From positions 62,001 through 126,000 of the forward strand of contig NZ_SWFM01000003.1 of the NCBI RefSeq assembly GCF_005144865.1: 64,000 nucleotides of DNA, read 5' to 3'. The translations under genes were made by a program, and so were the position numbers. The notes beneath the pieces are model-generated. The model searched no databases and was not told the origin of the DNA. It saw only the letters and a list, made by a program, of their open reading frames with translations. Every line of letters starts with the position of its first letter. The stretch's first letter is position 1. The stretch is from Guptibacillus hwajinpoensis. Its GTDB lineage: Bacteria > Bacillota > Bacilli > Bacillales > Guptibacillaceae. Shown here piece after piece: positions 1 through 10,043 of this stretch.

Positions 1-1163
1 CACCTTCTAATGCTGGATTTCTCATTCTTTATTTTACCTGTAATAACAGCAAGCTCGATTTCCCTGATCGCTTCACCAACCCACGGGCCAGGCTTCGATT
101 GATCCCAACTGATTAAATCATTACCGGTCACTGCAAGCTTCTCGCGTGATGTGATAACAAGTTCTGAAGTAATTTGGTCAATTTTTGTAAAGTTTGGTTC
201 ACGCTGATCGTTGACAGCAAGCAGTCGTTCACAAGATTGAGCGTATGGAAAGGCATCATAAACTGTACGATTACTCCACCCCTCATGCTGGACTTCTCCT
301 GAAATAGTTAGTAGACGCACTGCCTGTTTTATTATACTGTTAGGCAAGCGCCACTCTTTCAAAAATGTAACAGGATTATCTGCATGACTAGAAAGCCAGG
401 CCCATCTTTCAATTTCCGTTTCAAGTATAGACAGATCTACCTCTTCATTAAATGTAGATGTCATTTCACTTAAACCTGGTAAGTAATGATGCACACGAGA
501 CAAAATGAGCTGTGTAAAAGCTGAGTTAACGGCTTTACCGGCCAATAGTTTGGAAACTTCTGATTGAAGGCGTTCAACTGCAACGTGTTTTAGGAGAATG
601 GCATTTTCAGTAAGGGCTTCTTCCGTCTTCTTCTCCAAAGAGAATCCTAGAATACTTAGGAACCGAATGGCGCGAAGCATTCTTAAAGCATCTTCCCTGA
701 AACGGTGTACCGGATTACCAACTGTTCGAATAAGTTTGAGCTCTAAGTCTTTCTCCCCACCATACAGATCAATTAACTCTCCCTCTTTAGAGAGTGCCAT
801 ACTATTGATGGTAAAGTCTCTTCTTGCAAGATCCCCTTCAATTGATCCTAAATACGAAACGCCTGATGGGTGTCTAAAATTCATGTACTTTTGATCTGCT
901 CGAAAAGTAGTCACTTCAAAATGCTCGTCGAAGTATATGACAGTAACCGTACCATGTTCTAATCCAGTCGGAACTACTTTATCAAATAGTTGAACAATTT
1001 CTTCAGGTTTTGCAGAAGTAGCTAGATCAAAATCCGCTACTGGTAAACCAAGTAACGTATTTCTTACAGCTCCCCCGACGATATACGCATCATAACCCGC
1101 TTTGGTAAGGACATTAAGCACTTCTAAACAAGATTCAAAAGCTTCCCCTTTTAAAGCAATCAA
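1..1163 (-). CDS. cca: CCA-adding tRNA nucleotidyltransferase (3' end cut by window edge)
   Basis: Adds the CCA terminus to tRNAs from CTP and ATP. About 387 codons are present; the Bacillus family is close to 400 residues, so only a short C-terminal piece lies outside the window. Class II nucleotidyltransferase signatures are visible: GGAVRN at residues 30-35, metal-binding DFD at 44-46, RRDFTIN at 114-120, then [13 protein letters not shown]. The start is a TTG at 1163 with AAGGAG upstream; it overlaps the TGA of bshA (TTGA), which suggests translational coupling. It is the last gene seen of the leftward ypjD-dapB-mgsA-bshB1-bshA run, the same order as in B. subtilis. The start codon choice is the main uncertainty. 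Confidence 0.93.
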   Translation of the reverse strand, partial: MIALKGEAFESCLEVLNVLTKAGYDAYIVGGAVRNTLLGLPVADFDLATSAKPEEIVQLFDKVVPTGLEHGTVTVIYFDEHFEVTTFRADQKYMNFRHPSGVSYLGSIEGDLARRDFTINSMALSKEGELIDLYGGEKDLELKLIRTVGNPVHRFREDALRMLRAIRFLSILGFSLEKKTEEALTENAILLKHVAVERLQSEVSKLLAGKAVNSAFTQLILSRVHHYLPGLSEMTSTFNEEVDLSILETEIERWAWLSSHADNPVTFLKEWRLPNSIIKQAVRLLTISGEVQHEGWSNRTVYDAFPYAQSCERLLAVNDQREPNFTKIDQITSELVITSREKLAVTGNDLISWDQSKPGPWVGEAIREIELAVITGKIKNEKSSIRR

Positions 1164-2296
1164 GTAAGTGCTCCTTGAAGCGTCTTGTAATACAAAGCTT
1201 CGTACTGTTCTAGAATTAGATTCGAAGCGAACTTCGTTTCAACAGCCTCCACAGCGCTTGAGCTCATTTGCTTATGAAGTTTATCATCAGAGAGCAATCG
1301 CATTGCATAAGAAGCAATCGATTCTATATTGCCAACTTCTGCAATAAACCCATTTACTCCATGTTCAATTACTTCTGGAATACCACCAATATTCGTTCCA
1401 ACCGCAGGGACACCACACGCCATCGCTTCTAATGCAACAAGACCAAAGCTTTCTTTCTCTGAAAGCAATAGTTTCAAATCGCATATAGAAAGAATTTCAG
1501 CTACATTCTCCTGTTTACCAAGAAACTTCACTCGACCTTTTAGCCCAAGATCATCTACTAGACGACAAGCTATCTGTATTTCTGGACCATCACCAATTAG
1601 CAACAGCTTAGCAGGCATCTCTTTCTGAATTCTATTAAAGACTTTAATAACATCAGGGACCCGCTTAACAGCTCTAAAATTGGATATATGCACGATGACC
1701 TTTTCATCTTCACCAATGTCATATCCCTTTTTTAAATCTGCAGGTGCCTTTGGATAATAAATCCGCTCATCTACGAAGTTATAAACGGTGTCTATTTCCT
1801 TATCTGTCTCAAGCAAGCGATGTGTCTGCTCTACTAGATCATCAGATACTGCCGTCACTCGATCTGACTTCTCAATACCGAACCTGATTAACTCTGTTAA
1901 TGATGGATCGTAACCAAGAACAGTAATATCGGTTCCATGCAGTGTTGTAACGATTTTAATGTCTCTACCTACCATTTCCTTTGCTAGAAAAGCACAAACG
2001 GCATGCGGGACTGCATAATGCACGTGAAGCAAATCAAGGTCTTCTCTTTGAATCACCTCTGCCATCTTACTAGCAAGTGTTAAGTCATATGGCGGATAGC
2101 GAAATACAGCGTATTGATTAACTTCAACTTCATGAAAATAAATATTGGGGTGAAACGTATCCAACCGGAAAGGAACGCTACTCGTAATAAAGTGAACTTC
2201 GTGTCCCTTTTCTGCAAGCATCTTGCCTAATTCAGTTGCAATAACTCCCGAACCCCCAACAGTTGGATAGCAGGTTATACCGATTTTAAGTGTCAT
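1160..2296 (-). CDS. bshA: N-acetyl-alpha-D-glucosaminyl L-malate synthase BshA
   Basis: First step of bacillithiol synthesis: transfers GlcNAc from UDP-GlcNAc to L-malate. 378 residues, a normal GT-B/GT4 glycosyltransferase length. The N-terminal lobe begins with a glycine-rich GGSGVIA loop near residue 14 and has the HVHYAVPHA segment near 91-99. The C-terminal lobe carries the E-x7-E signature ESFGLVALE followed by [19 protein letters not shown], which binds the nucleotide sugar. An ATG start preceded by GGAG overlaps the bshB1 stop by 4 bp, so the two enzymes acting in sequence are probably coupled. bshC, the last pathway gene, is not in this window. Confidence 0.95.
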   Translation of the reverse strand: MTLKIGITCYPTVGGSGVIATELGKMLAEKGHEVHFITSSVPFRLDTFHPNIYFHEVEVNQYAVFRYPPYDLTLASKMAEVIQREDLDLLHVHYAVPHAVCAFLAKEMVGRDIKIVTTLHGTDITVLGYDPSLTELIRFGIEKSDRVTAVSDDLVEQTHRLLETDKEIDTVYNFVDERIYYPKAPADLKKGYDIGEDEKVIVHISNFRAVKRVPDVIKVFNRIQKEMPAKLLLIGDGPEIQIACRLVDDLGLKGRVKFLGKQENVAEILSICDLKLLLSEKESFGLVALEAMACGVPAVGTNIGGIPEVIEHGVNGFIAEVGNIESIASYAMRLLSDDKLHKQMSSSAVEAVETKFASNLILEQYEALYYKTLQGALT

Positions 2297-3009
2297 TTAC
2301 TTTCTCCTAACGGGAGTTCTTCCATACATATTAGATTTTTAGCAATAAATCCTTCTGCATATTCTACTCCAGATTCTTTTCCATATAAGTATTCACGATA
2401 AATAACCTTATCAACGTAACCATTCGTTAACGGGGTAGAGACACTCCCTGTATTTAAGGTGAACTGACTTTCATATGCTTCAAGCGCCTGTCTTTTCGCT
2501 TCAATTTGGTTCGTAATATTAATCGTGAAATCAGGTTTATGGAAACCGTTAATAAAGTAATAATAAACTTGACTTACCTTATGAGCAGATCCTAATTCTG
2601 GACGATATTTGCGAATTCCTGCAGAGAAAACAGCTTCCTCAACAAGAGTTGCAGCATGACCGTGGTCTGGATGCCTGTCTTCATAATATGGTACAAAAAC
2701 GGCGGCTGGCTTTGAATCTCGAATCAATTTCACTAATTTCTTAATCTTATTATCTGAAGTAGATAGACCACGATCTGGAAACCCAAGATTATAGCGCATC
2801 TTTACTGACAGAATATCTGATGCTGTTTTGGCTTCATGATGTCTAATGAAAACCGTTCCATTCGAAGACAGCTCAGCTTCTGTTAAATCACAGATTCCGG
2901 TACGTTTTCCTTCTTCAGAAAGTTTCTTTAATGTACCAGCCATCCCAATTTCAACATCATCAGCATGAGCGCCGAATGCAAGTATATCAAGTGTTGTTAT
3001 TTCTTCCAT
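2293..3009 (-). CDS. bshB1: Bacillithiol biosynthesis deacetylase BshB1
   Basis: Zinc-dependent PIG-L/LmbE family deacetylase that removes the acetyl group from GlcNAc-malate. 238 residues from the chosen start. The family AHPDDE motif appears as AHADDVE near residues 14-20 and the second metal motif as HPDHGH. The frame stays open another 44 codons upstream, but that part lies inside mgsA and is unlike the family; [18 protein letters not shown] aligns with the known BshB1 start and has GGAGAG about 10 nt upstream. It overlaps mgsA by 23 bp and bshA by 4 bp. A second PIG-L protein is encoded at 53787-54503. Confidence 0.94.
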   Translation of the reverse strand: MEEITTLDILAFGAHADDVEIGMAGTLKKLSEEGKRTGICDLTEAELSSNGTVFIRHHEAKTASDILSVKMRYNLGFPDRGLSTSDNKIKKLVKLIRDSKPAAVFVPYYEDRHPDHGHAATLVEEAVFSAGIRKYRPELGSAHKVSQVYYYFINGFHKPDFTINITNQIEAKRQALEAYESQFTLNTGSVSTPLTNGYVDKVIYREYLYGKESGVEYAEGFIAKNLICMEELPLGESK

Positions 3010-3400
3010 GTACAATGTCTCTCCAATCCAGTTCTCCTCTTCCAAGAGCATGAACAAGTAATTCTGCACTGCCCATATTTGTTGCCAGTGGAATATCGTA
3101 TACATCACACAATCGAATGAGCGCTGTAATATCTGGCTCATGCGGCTGTGCTGTAAGGGGATCTCGAAAGAAAATCACTGCGTCCATATCGTTCTCTGCA
3201 ATCATCGCTCCAATTTGTTGATCTCCACCAAGTGGTCCTGATTGAAAACGGTGTACTTGTAATCCCGTCTCATCAATGATGCGTTTCCCGGTTGTTCCTG
3301 TAGCAAAAAGCTCGTGAGGGTCGAGAATCAACTTATAAGCAAGAGCAAAACGCACTAAATCGTCCTTTTTCTTATCGTGTGCGATTAAAGCGATTTTCAT
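2987..3400 (-). CDS. mgsA: Methylglyoxal synthase
   Basis: Converts dihydroxyacetone phosphate to methylglyoxal and phosphate, an overflow bypass of lower glycolysis. 137 residues, normal family length. Visible residues: GTTGKR phosphate-binding stretch near 35-40, GGDQQIG with the catalytic aspartate at 60 (E. coli Asp71), and [14 protein letters not shown] containing His87 and Asp90, equivalent to E. coli His98 and Asp101. It sits between dapB and bshB1 as in B. subtilis. Bacillithiol participates in methylglyoxal detoxification in Bacillus, so the bsh neighbours are suggestive, but no functional link is shown here. Confidence 0.95.
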   Translation of the reverse strand: MKIALIAHDKKKDDLVRFALAYKLILDPHELFATGTTGKRIIDETGLQVHRFQSGPLGGDQQIGAMIAENDMDAVIFFRDPLTAQPHEPDITALIRLCDVYDIPLATNMGSAELLVHALGRGELDWRDIVHGRNNNT

Positions 3401-3411
3401 TTGATCATCCC

Positions 3412-4212
3412 CTACTCCATAATATTTTCAAGTCCATAAACTAGCTGATCAATCTTCAAAACAGTTTCAACAGCCAGCTGAACACCAGGCATAAACGACC
3501 CTCTATGCATCGAATCGTGACGAATCTTCAATGTTTGTCCTTCTCCACCAAACAAAACTTCTTGGTGTGCAACTAGACCAGGTAAGCGAACGCTATGAAT
3601 TCTCATACCTTCATAGTCTGCTCCTCTTGCTCCATCCATATCTTCACGCTCTTCTTCATGACCCTGCACCTTTGCTTCTCGTACTTCAGAAATCATTTTT
3701 GCTGTTTTCACTGCTGTACCTGAAGGAGCATCAAGCTTACGGTCGTGGTGTTGCTCAATAATTTCAACATCTGGGAAATACTTCGCTGCCATTGCAGCAA
3801 ACTTCATCATTAAAACAGCACCTATTGCAAAATTCGGGGCAATAATTGCTCCTATTCCCTTTTGCTCAGCTGTTTCTGATAGCTCCTGAACATCTTCATT
3901 TGAGAATCCAGTTGTTCCAACCACGGGACGTACACCATGGGCAAAAGCTATTTCCATGTGTTTCTTACCATATTCAGGGGTTGTTAAATCAATAAGTACA
4001 TCACATTCTACTTCTGAAAGACAACGATCTAGGTCTGTATAAACCGGGGCGTCGATCGAAGGAAGCCCATCAATATCTTTAACAGTTTGTCCTGAAAGCT
4101 TACTATCTACGACAGCTGTTAAGCTAAAATGTTCTGTCCGATCGACGAGCTTTACAGCTTCTCTCCCCATATTTCCTCTAGGTCCAGCGATGACAATCTT
4201 CACTTCATTCAT
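3412..4212 (-). CDS. dapB: 4-hydroxy-tetrahydrodipicolinate reductase
   Basis: NAD(P)H-dependent reductase of the diaminopimelate/lysine pathway, which supplies peptidoglycan and, in spore formers, dipicolinate precursors. 266 residues. The N-terminal Rossmann motif AGPRGNMG is at 9-16. The catalytic region [15 protein letters not shown] spans 153-167, with the His-His pair at 155-156, Lys159 and the substrate-binding SGT. It overlaps the end of ypjD by 4 bp (ATGA) and is followed 11 bp later by mgsA, so it lies inside the leftward operon. Confidence 0.96.
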   Translation of the reverse strand: MNEVKIVIAGPRGNMGREAVKLVDRTEHFSLTAVVDSKLSGQTVKDIDGLPSIDAPVYTDLDRCLSEVECDVLIDLTTPEYGKKHMEIAFAHGVRPVVGTTGFSNEDVQELSETAEQKGIGAIIAPNFAIGAVLMMKFAAMAAKYFPDVEIIEQHHDRKLDAPSGTAVKTAKMISEVREAKVQGHEEEREDMDGARGADYEGMRIHSVRLPGLVAHQEVLFGGEGQTLKIRHDSMHRGSFMPGVQLAVETVLKIDQLVYGLENIME

Positions 4213-4553
4213 CGTTTTTCACTCTCCTCTTCAATCTTTGTCCAACGGTCTTTATCTCTCGTATTAAACTTTGTCATTACCTGGTTAAATGCATCATCTA
4301 AGTCAATATCCATAGAATTCGCAAAACATGTTAAAACAAACAAAAGATCGCCCATCTCTTCCTCAATTGTTCGCTCTTCTTCAGAAGTTTTCTTTGGTTT
4401 CTCACCATGATAATGATTCACTTCACGGGCAAGCTCTCCAAGTTCTTCTGTCATTCTAGCAAGCATGGCGAGCGGGCTAAAATATCCTTCTTTAAACTGC
4501 CTTATGTATTGGTCTACCTCATTCTGCATCTCTTTAATAGTCTTATTAGACAT
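4209..4553 (-). CDS. ypjD: MazG-like nucleotide pyrophosphohydrolase YpjD
   Basis: Single-domain MazG-type all-alpha NTP pyrophosphatase of 114 residues. The magnesium-binding pattern is present as EELGE near residues 36-40 and EEEMGD near 64-69, matching EExxE followed by ExxD. The family cleaves (d)NTPs to NMP and PPi, probably as housecleaning; the real substrate is unknown. It is the first gene of the leftward run. The start has AAAGGTGG 8 nt upstream, and a plausible sigma-A promoter lies at 4583-4611. Confidence 0.9.
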   Translation of the reverse strand: MSNKTIKEMQNEVDQYIRQFKEGYFSPLAMLARMTEELGELAREVNHYHGEKPKKTSEEERTIEEEMGDLLFVLTCFANSMDIDLDDAFNQVMTKFNTRDKDRWTKIEEESEKR

Positions 4554-4582
4554 AGGCTAGTCCACCTTTCGTATCTGTTATT

Positions 4583-4611
4583 ATGTTAGCTAAAAGAAGT
4601 TCGTTTGACAA
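4583..4611 (-). promoter_or_regulatory. Candidate sigma-A promoter of ypjD-dapB-mgsA-bsh-cca
   Basis: On the minus strand TTGTCA (4611-4606) is followed after 17 bp by TAACAT (4588-4583), about 30 bp upstream of ypjD. The -35 is part of TTTGACAAA, which also offers a TTGACA on the opposite strand facing ypjC. Called by eye only. Confidence 0.45.
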
Positions 4612-4734
4612 ATATTTAACCGGTGTATCTATGAATTAACCTAATGAGAGTATAACAGAATGAAATTGCTGTCTGCTCGGTATTTGATTATAATGATATC
4701 TGTTGGTTGTCATTCAAGGAAAGGAGTACGACAT

Positions 4735-5604
4735 ATGGAAGGAATTCGTAGTAAAAACACCATCTTCATTCTACTTGGCTCTGCAATATTCGCTTTTGGA
4801 CTTGTTCATTTTAATATGGAGAATAATTTAGCTGAAGGTGGATTTACAGGTATAACACTGTTATTATATTTTCTATTTGATATCGATCCTGCCATTTCAA
4901 ATTTAGCTCTTAACATCCCACTTTTTCTCATAGGGTGGCGGTTACTTGGAAGAAAATCATTTATCTATACCATTATTGGAACTGTTTCATTATCGGTCTT
5001 TTTATGGATTTTCCAGCACTACTCAGCACTTTCAATCCCATTACAAGATGATTTAACACTTGCTGCACTTTTTGCAGGAGTTTTTGTAGGAGTTGGGCTA
5101 GGAATTATTTTTCGTTACGGAGGCACTACAGGGGGTGTCGACATAATCGCGAGACTTGGCTCTAAATATATTGGATGGAGTATGGGACGGACAATGTTTG
5201 CTTTTGATTTTTGTGTTATTGCACTTTCCCTAGTTTATTTAAATTACAAAGAAGCAATGTATACACTTCTTGCTGTATTCGTAGCTGCACGAGTCATCGA
5301 CTTCATTCAGCAAGGTGCTTATGCAGCAAAAGCAGCGATGATAATTTCCGAAAACAACAAAGAGATTGCCGAGACGATCATGAGCCAGATGGACCGAGGG
5401 GCGACCGTATTAAACGGTAAGGGTAGCTTTTCTGGTTTACAAAAGGAAGTTCTATACTGTGTCGTTGCTCGCAATGAAATTGTTCGACTTAAGAACATTA
5501 TCCGTGAAGTTGACCCACACGCATTCGTTGCTGTAAACGATGTTCATGATGTGCTTGGTGAAGGGTTTACACTTGATGAGAATAAAAATCCTATTGAACA
5601 ATAA
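4735..5604 (+). CDS. ypjC: YitT/DUF2179 family membrane protein YpjC
   Basis: 289-residue integral membrane protein of the YitT family. The N-terminal two thirds holds about five to six hydrophobic segments, and the last 90 residues are a soluble DUF2179 domain (GATVLNGKGSFSG, VVARNEI). Function is unknown in the family. The reading frame extends 25 codons further upstream, but the ATG at 4735 is preceded by AAGGAG at 8 nt spacing and matches the usual start, so the extension is dropped. It is monocistronic, divergent from ypjD and convergent with the YugP-like gene, with which it shares the terminator at 5618-5642. Confidence 0.88.
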   Translation: MEGIRSKNTIFILLGSAIFAFGLVHFNMENNLAEGGFTGITLLLYFLFDIDPAISNLALNIPLFLIGWRLLGRKSFIYTIIGTVSLSVFLWIFQHYSALSIPLQDDLTLAALFAGVFVGVGLGIIFRYGGTTGGVDIIARLGSKYIGWSMGRTMFAFDFCVIALSLVYLNYKEAMYTLLAVFVAARVIDFIQQGAYAAKAAMIISENNKEIAETIMSQMDRGATVLNGKGSFSGLQKEVLYCVVARNEIVRLKNIIREVDPHAFVAVNDVHDVLGEGFTLDENKNPIEQ

Positions 5605-5617
5605 GAGAACACAAAAA

Positions 5618-5642
5618 AAATCTCGCCCAGTAGGCGAGATTT
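5618..5642. terminator. Bidirectional rho-independent terminator
   Basis: Stem AAATCTCGCC / GGCGAGATTT with a 5-nt loop and A/T runs on both sides, between convergent ypjC and the YugP-like gene. Confidence 0.85.
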
Positions 5643-5647
5643 ACTCA

Positions 5648-6325
5648 TTAATCTTCATTCATTCCTATAAAGATAAACACAAAGCGTGCTAATTCAAGAA
5701 GAGCAACTACTGCTGCTGCAACATAAGTTAAAGCCGCCGCGTTTAGTACCTTTTTCGTTTCTTTTTCTTCGTCATTTCGAATTACTCCTGTTGATACAAT
5801 CTGTTCCATCGCTCGGTTTGATGCATTAAACTCAACAGGCAATGTTACCATCTGAAATAGAACTGCTGCGCTCATAAATATAATACCAAGTAATATGAAG
5901 TTAGCAGACGACATCAGAATACCAGCTAAAATAATGAAATAACTAAAGTTTGAACCAAGATTCGCAACCGGAACAAGTGCATGTCGGAAGCGAAGCGGTG
6001 CGTAATTTTCTTCATCCTGAATGGCATGACCCACTTCATGTGCTGCAATTGCTGCGCCAGCTACAGAGTGACCATGGAAATTTCCAGATGATAATCTTAC
6101 TTTCTTCGATCGGGGATCATAATGATCGGAAAGATGTCCTCGAACTTCTTCTACGCTTACAGAATATAACCCATTCTCATCAAGAATTTTACGTGCTACT
6201 TGTGCACCCGTCATACCAGATGAATTAGGAACTTTAGAATATTTTTTATACGCTCTTTTCACTCTACTCTGTGCCCATAGTGGAATGATTAAAAGTAATG
6301 CAAAATAAATTAGAAAACTAGCCAT
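5648..6325 (-). CDS. yugP: YugP-family zinc metallopeptidase
   Basis: Membrane-embedded neutral zinc metallopeptidase. 225 residues from the chosen start, equal to the usual family length. HEVGH (about residues 96-100) supplies the zinc ligands and catalytic glutamate. There is one N-terminal hydrophobic segment, two more around 125-165 and one at the C-terminus. Two in-frame ATGs exist; the second (6325) is 7 nt from GGAGG while the first touches it, so the second is chosen. The substrate is unknown. B. subtilis yugP is elsewhere on the chromosome, so the position beside ypjB is a local difference. Confidence 0.85.
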   Translation of the reverse strand: MASFLIYFALLLIIPLWAQSRVKRAYKKYSKVPNSSGMTGAQVARKILDENGLYSVSVEEVRGHLSDHYDPRSKKVRLSSGNFHGHSVAGAAIAAHEVGHAIQDEENYAPLRFRHALVPVANLGSNFSYFIILAGILMSSANFILLGIIFMSAAVLFQMVTLPVEFNASNRAMEQIVSTGVIRNDEEKETKKVLNAAALTYVAAAVVALLELARFVFIFIGMNED

Positions 6326-6434
6326 TTCCATTCCTCCATCACATGTGTAATAACTTTATGACTATGTTATTAACGTCAATTTTAGTCAAATTTTTATAAA
6401 AAGTCAATTATACAGTTTCAGGTTCACAAGATCT

Positions 6435-7208
6435 TCAAATTTCATCAACCTGTTTCCTTTTTCTCATTTCCTTTTCCCCACGGTATTTACGATAGACCAC
6501 ATATAATAAAGTTAATGTTATTATTCCACCTATTGACACGATCATCCATAGAATTGATGCTTCATCTTCCTTGTCACTTTTATCGAAGGCTTTCTTAAAA
6601 TCATCATGCATTGTCTGAAGCTGCCCGACAAGTTGCTTATCTTTAACAGAAGCGTATCGTTCTATGAAAGCAATGTGAGAGTCTAATCGCTGTTGAGTTT
6701 CAACTGTCAAATCAATCGCCATAGCAGGTTTGATAATGCTATACGTTCCAAGAAATCGTTTTTTACTCGCTTCATACACATCTGCATCACCGTGCTCAAT
6801 GGCTGTAGTCATTTCATCAATTAACTGGAGAAGTTTATCATCCATTTGACGCCACATTGGTTGATCTGTTGAAACTAAAGCATCAACTGCAAGTCGAAAT
6901 TCTGTTAATGCTTGAATTCTTTGTTCAGATGCTTTGTCCACTGCTGTTATCGATTGCATCGCTCGATCATGAGCGTTTAGAACAACTCTTAACTCGGTGG
7001 TTGTTAATTCATCTCCAGCTTCACCCGGGAATGCCTGTGCGAATTCTTCAAGCATTAATTTCGCTCGATCAAACTCTTCCTGTTTTCCAAATTCAAGTAC
7101 ATTTGCAGCTATATCATTCCAGACTTGTTTAGTGTCAGTTTCAGAAGCATGTACATTAACGTGGGGCATCAAAATTATAATTACCAAAAGGAGCCATCGT
7201 CTACCCAT
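6435..7208 (-). CDS. ypjB: Sporulation-associated protein YpjB
   Basis: 257-residue protein with an N-terminal signal/anchor (residues about 4-21, ending VHASE), a long helical charged middle, and one transmembrane helix near the C-terminus (about residues 222-244) followed by a basic tail. This architecture and the place between ypjA and dapB match YpjB, a sporulation-associated protein of unknown mechanism. The frame opens 6 codons earlier, but that ATG precedes the ribosome site AAGGAGGGA, which is then 6 nt from the ATG at 7208; the downstream start is therefore chosen. Confidence 0.8.
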   Translation of the reverse strand: MGRRWLLLVIIILMPHVNVHASETDTKQVWNDIAANVLEFGKQEEFDRAKLMLEEFAQAFPGEAGDELTTTELRVVLNAHDRAMQSITAVDKASEQRIQALTEFRLAVDALVSTDQPMWRQMDDKLLQLIDEMTTAIEHGDADVYEASKKRFLGTYSIIKPAMAIDLTVETQQRLDSHIAFIERYASVKDKQLVGQLQTMHDDFKKAFDKSDKEDEASILWMIVSIGGIITLTLLYVVYRKYRGEKEMRKRKQVDEI

Positions 7209-7272
7209 CCCTTGTCCCTCCTTCATTCTACTTCAATGTATGAAGATAGGGACAAGAGTAGACCAATTCTCT

Positions 7273-7869
7273 TTAACGAAGAGGTAGCTTGAAATGCCCT
7301 TTACGAACGGATAGCAAATAAACAAGTGCAAGTGAAGCAACCGTTAGCCAGAACGTGAAATACCCAATTGCTGATGTATACTCACTAAGAATGGAATAAC
7401 GAGGCAGTTGACCAAATACGTAATCAATTACATCATTATGGAACGTCCATATTGCTACGGCTATAAGGTGCCAAGGTTTAATTTTGTAAAATGGCGCAAA
7501 TAGTAAACCCTCAATCGCCATACCAAGGTGAGAAAAGATTAGCATCAGTGCGATTGGAGACAATTGTCCAGTAACGACCATTACCATCATATTCATAACA
7601 ACTGCCCAGATCCCATATTTAAATAACGTCACTGCAGCCAAAGCTTCCATTAGTGGCCAGTTCTTCCCAAATAAGAATGCTATTAGAACGAAGCAAAAGA
7701 AAAGACTCGCTGTTGGACTATCAGGCACAAATAGAAGAAAAATGGGTTTTGTATCTTCTAGCTGCCAGCCATACCAATAATAGCCGTAAATTGTTCCAGG
7801 CACATTAATGAAAAGCAACAACCATAGAAAGGGTTTTGATTTCAATAAATAAAAAAATTGGAAAATCAT
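7273..7869 (-). CDS. ypjA: DUF1405 membrane protein YpjA
   Basis: 198-residue polytopic membrane protein with about six hydrophobic helices and few charged loops. Sequence character and position, directly downstream of qcrC and upstream of ypjB, fit YpjA (DUF1405), which has no known function. The start ATG has AAAAAGGAG 7 nt upstream. The qcr terminator ends about 50 bp before it, so it either has its own weak promoter or depends on read-through; no convincing promoter was found in that gap. Confidence 0.82.
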   Translation of the reverse strand: MIFQFFYLLKSKPFLWLLLFINVPGTIYGYYWYGWQLEDTKPIFLLFVPDSPTASLFFCFVLIAFLFGKNWPLMEALAAVTLFKYGIWAVVMNMMVMVVTGQLSPIALMLIFSHLGMAIEGLLFAPFYKIKPWHLIAVAIWTFHNDVIDYVFGQLPRYSILSEYTSAIGYFTFWLTVASLALVYLLSVRKGHFKLPLR

Positions 7870-7921
7870 CGGTATCTCCTTTTTATTTTCTTTATCAAGT
7901 CAAATTATGTAGAAGTGAAAA

Positions 7922-7949
7922 AAAAAGCTGACTAAGGAGTCAGCTTTTT
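7922..7949 (-). terminator. Rho-independent terminator of qcrABC
   Basis: Stem AAAAAGCTGACT / AGTCAGCTTTTT with a 4-nt loop, just after the qcrC stop codon, with a T-run on the minus strand. Confidence 0.88.
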
Positions 7950-7956
7950 AAACGAA

Positions 7957-8724
7957 TTATTGATTTGCTTTTGCAGTTTCTGCAATGAATTCCGCTAACT
8001 TTTCAAGCTCTTCATCAGAACCTTTGAAAGCGTTAGCTGGCATTCCACCAATTCCGTTAACAGCAATGTCCATGATAGACTCTTTCGTTTGCTTTGTTTC
8101 CAGAAGAGATGGACCAGATCCACCTTGAAGGCTGTCACCGTGACATCCAATACAAGATTGTCCGGAATAAATTGCGTAACCTTCTGATTCTTTGTCTACT
8201 TCTGCTTCAACGATTTCCCCTTGCTTCGCTGCTTTTTCCCAGTCATGAGTTACAACAGATTCCCATGTAAGATAAACTGTTGAAATTAATCCTAGTAGCA
8301 TAAGAGCTGTGGCAACTGGTCGCTTAGCAGGTCTTCTTTCTGGTCCAGGATCAAGCCATGGAGCAAGAAGAAGTGCGCCAAAAGCAATTCCTGGCATAAT
8401 CACCGTTCCAACTAGCGTATAGTCACCGGCCGCAAATTTGTATTTCAAGAGCTGGTATAGAAATAGGAAGTACCAGTCAGGAAGCGGTGTATAAGTTGCA
8501 TCCGTGGGATCGGCTACACGCTCAAGTGGAGATGGATGTGCAATTGTTAATGCTAGATAACCGATTAGGAATACAGCACCAACCATCCACTCTTTTAATA
8601 AGAAGTTCGGCCAAAACGCTTCTGTTTTGCCGGGGTACTCTGAATAATCTTTTGGAATGTTAGGCTTTCTCTGCGCAGGGATACGCGAGTCGCCTACAAA
8701 CTTCATTCCTTTTCCGCGATGCAT
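7957..8724 (-). CDS. qcrC: Menaquinol:cytochrome c reductase cytochrome b/c subunit QcrC
   Basis: 255-residue fusion typical of Gram-positive b6c complexes. The N-terminal half resembles subunit IV of b6f, with PLPDWYFL near 80-87 as the PEWY-like quinol-site motif and three to four transmembrane helices. The C-terminal half is a membrane-tethered cytochrome c domain with haem motif CIGCH at 191-195 and a probable Met ligand in GGMPANAF. It passes electrons from the complex to small cytochromes c or cytochrome c oxidase at the outer membrane face. Last gene of qcrABC, followed by a strong terminator. Confidence 0.95.
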   Translation of the reverse strand: MHRGKGMKFVGDSRIPAQRKPNIPKDYSEYPGKTEAFWPNFLLKEWMVGAVFLIGYLALTIAHPSPLERVADPTDATYTPLPDWYFLFLYQLLKYKFAAGDYTLVGTVIMPGIAFGALLLAPWLDPGPERRPAKRPVATALMLLGLISTVYLTWESVVTHDWEKAAKQGEIVEAEVDKESEGYAIYSGQSCIGCHGDSLQGGSGPSLLETKQTKESIMDIAVNGIGGMPANAFKGSDEELEKLAEFIAETAKANQ

Positions 8725-8786
8725 CTGTCCCCCTCCTTCGTATAAAAAATTGTGTCGTTAATTAGTAATAAGTTCTTAAACGAATT

Positions 8787-9458
8787 TTACAACGGGCCAG
8801 ATATACCCTGTTTACGAATCATGATAAAGTGAGCAGCTAGCAATCCAAGAAGAGCTGCTGGCAAGAAGAACACGTGAATCGCAAAGAAACGTGCGAGTGT
8901 TTGTGCGCCGATGATTTCTCCTCCGGCAAGAAGGGTTTTCGCCCACTCTCCTATAATAGGAACTGTAACCGCAATTTCAAGACCAACTTTCGTTGCGAAT
9001 AGCGCTTTCATATCCCATGGTAAGAGGTATCCAGTAAACCCAAGACCAAGCATTACGAAGAAAATTAAAACACCAACAACCCAGTTTAACTCACGAGGTT
9101 TTTTGTAAGAGCCGGTAAAGAATACGCGAAGGGTATGTAGAAACATCATAACGATAACGAGACTGGCTCCCCAATGGTGCATTCCTCTAACAATTTGTCC
9201 AAATGCTACTTCATTTTGAAGATAGTAAACAGACTCCCAGGCATTTACAATGTCAGGTACATAATACATTGTAAGGAACATCCCGGATAAGATTTGGATA
9301 ACGGTAATAAAGAACGTTAGTCCTCCAAAACAATAAACAAACGCTGAAAAGTGATGAGCAGGGTTAACGTGCTCAGGCACTTCGTGATCTGCAATATCGC
9401 GCCACATTGGCGTAATATCTAAGCGTTCATCTACCCAATCATAGATTTTATTTAACAT
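8787..9458 (-). CDS. qcrB: Menaquinol:cytochrome c reductase cytochrome b6 subunit QcrB
   Basis: 223-residue b6-type cytochrome b with four transmembrane helices. Haem-ligand histidines are in MHHWGASLVIV and FLHTL on one helix and in FAIHVFF and AAHFIMIRK on another. Cys43 in FVYCFGGL matches the cysteine that in Bacillus b6 binds an extra haem covalently. Together with QcrA and QcrC it oxidises menaquinol and pumps charge. It starts 12 bp after qcrA. Confidence 0.96.
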   Translation of the reverse strand: MLNKIYDWVDERLDITPMWRDIADHEVPEHVNPAHHFSAFVYCFGGLTFFITVIQILSGMFLTMYYVPDIVNAWESVYYLQNEVAFGQIVRGMHHWGASLVIVMMFLHTLRVFFTGSYKKPRELNWVVGVLIFFVMLGLGFTGYLLPWDMKALFATKVGLEIAVTVPIIGEWAKTLLAGGEIIGAQTLARFFAIHVFFLPAALLGLLAAHFIMIRKQGISGPL

Positions 9459-9470
9459 AGATTACGCCCC

Positions 9471-9968
9471 CTAACGTGGTTCAGGTTTTCCGAGGTAGAG
9501 TTTTCCATCTTGGACTTTCTTGTTGTAAACATCAAGTGGTGCAAGTGGCGGTGTGCCAGGAACGTTCATACCATCTTTGGTGTAACGGCCCGCGTGACAT
9601 GGGCAGAAAAACTGATCAGGATATGCAGGATTTGAAGACCAGTCAACTGTACATCCGAGGTGTTTACACACAGGTGAAAGTGCGACAATTTCGTCTTTTT
9701 CATCTTTGTAAACCCAGGCGGATTGCGTTACTTCAGATTCATACCAACCATCAACCTGGTCAATTTTGAATTCCTTACGAACTGGTTTATTCGTAATCTC
9801 ACTTGTGTCCATAACAGGTACAAAATCCTGTTTGGCTCCTTCTTTTAACAATGGATCAATTGCAAAACGAACCATAGGCATCAGCATTCCTGCTGCCATA
9901 AATCCGCCTACACCAGTCAGGCTGTAGTTTAGAAATTGGCGTCTTGTTACTTCATTTTTCTTCGCCAT
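9471..9968 (-). CDS. qcrA: Rieske iron-sulfur subunit QcrA
   Basis: 165-residue Rieske [2Fe-2S] protein of the menaquinol:cytochrome c reductase. The N-terminal TRRQFLNYS followed by a hydrophobic stretch looks like a Tat signal/anchor. Cluster ligands are in CKHLGC (101-106) and CPCHAG (122-127), including the disulfide cysteines typical of quinol oxidising Rieske proteins. First gene of the operon, with GGGGGGAA before the ATG and a good promoter at 10044-10073. Confidence 0.96.
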   Translation of the reverse strand: MAKKNEVTRRQFLNYSLTGVGGFMAAGMLMPMVRFAIDPLLKEGAKQDFVPVMDTSEITNKPVRKEFKIDQVDGWYESEVTQSAWVYKDEKDEIVALSPVCKHLGCTVDWSSNPAYPDQFFCPCHAGRYTKDGMNVPGTPPLAPLDVYNKKVQDGKLYLGKPEPR

Positions 9969-10043
9969 TGGTTTCCCCCCTATCCTATGAAGTCAGTCCA
10001 GCCGGACATTTAAATAGTAAACACATATAACTAGGACATTCCT

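Noticed and set aside
598..894. 98-codon rightward frame inside cca
   Set aside because: Antisense shadow of a well-conserved gene; no ribosome site and protein of low-complexity Ser/Arg character.
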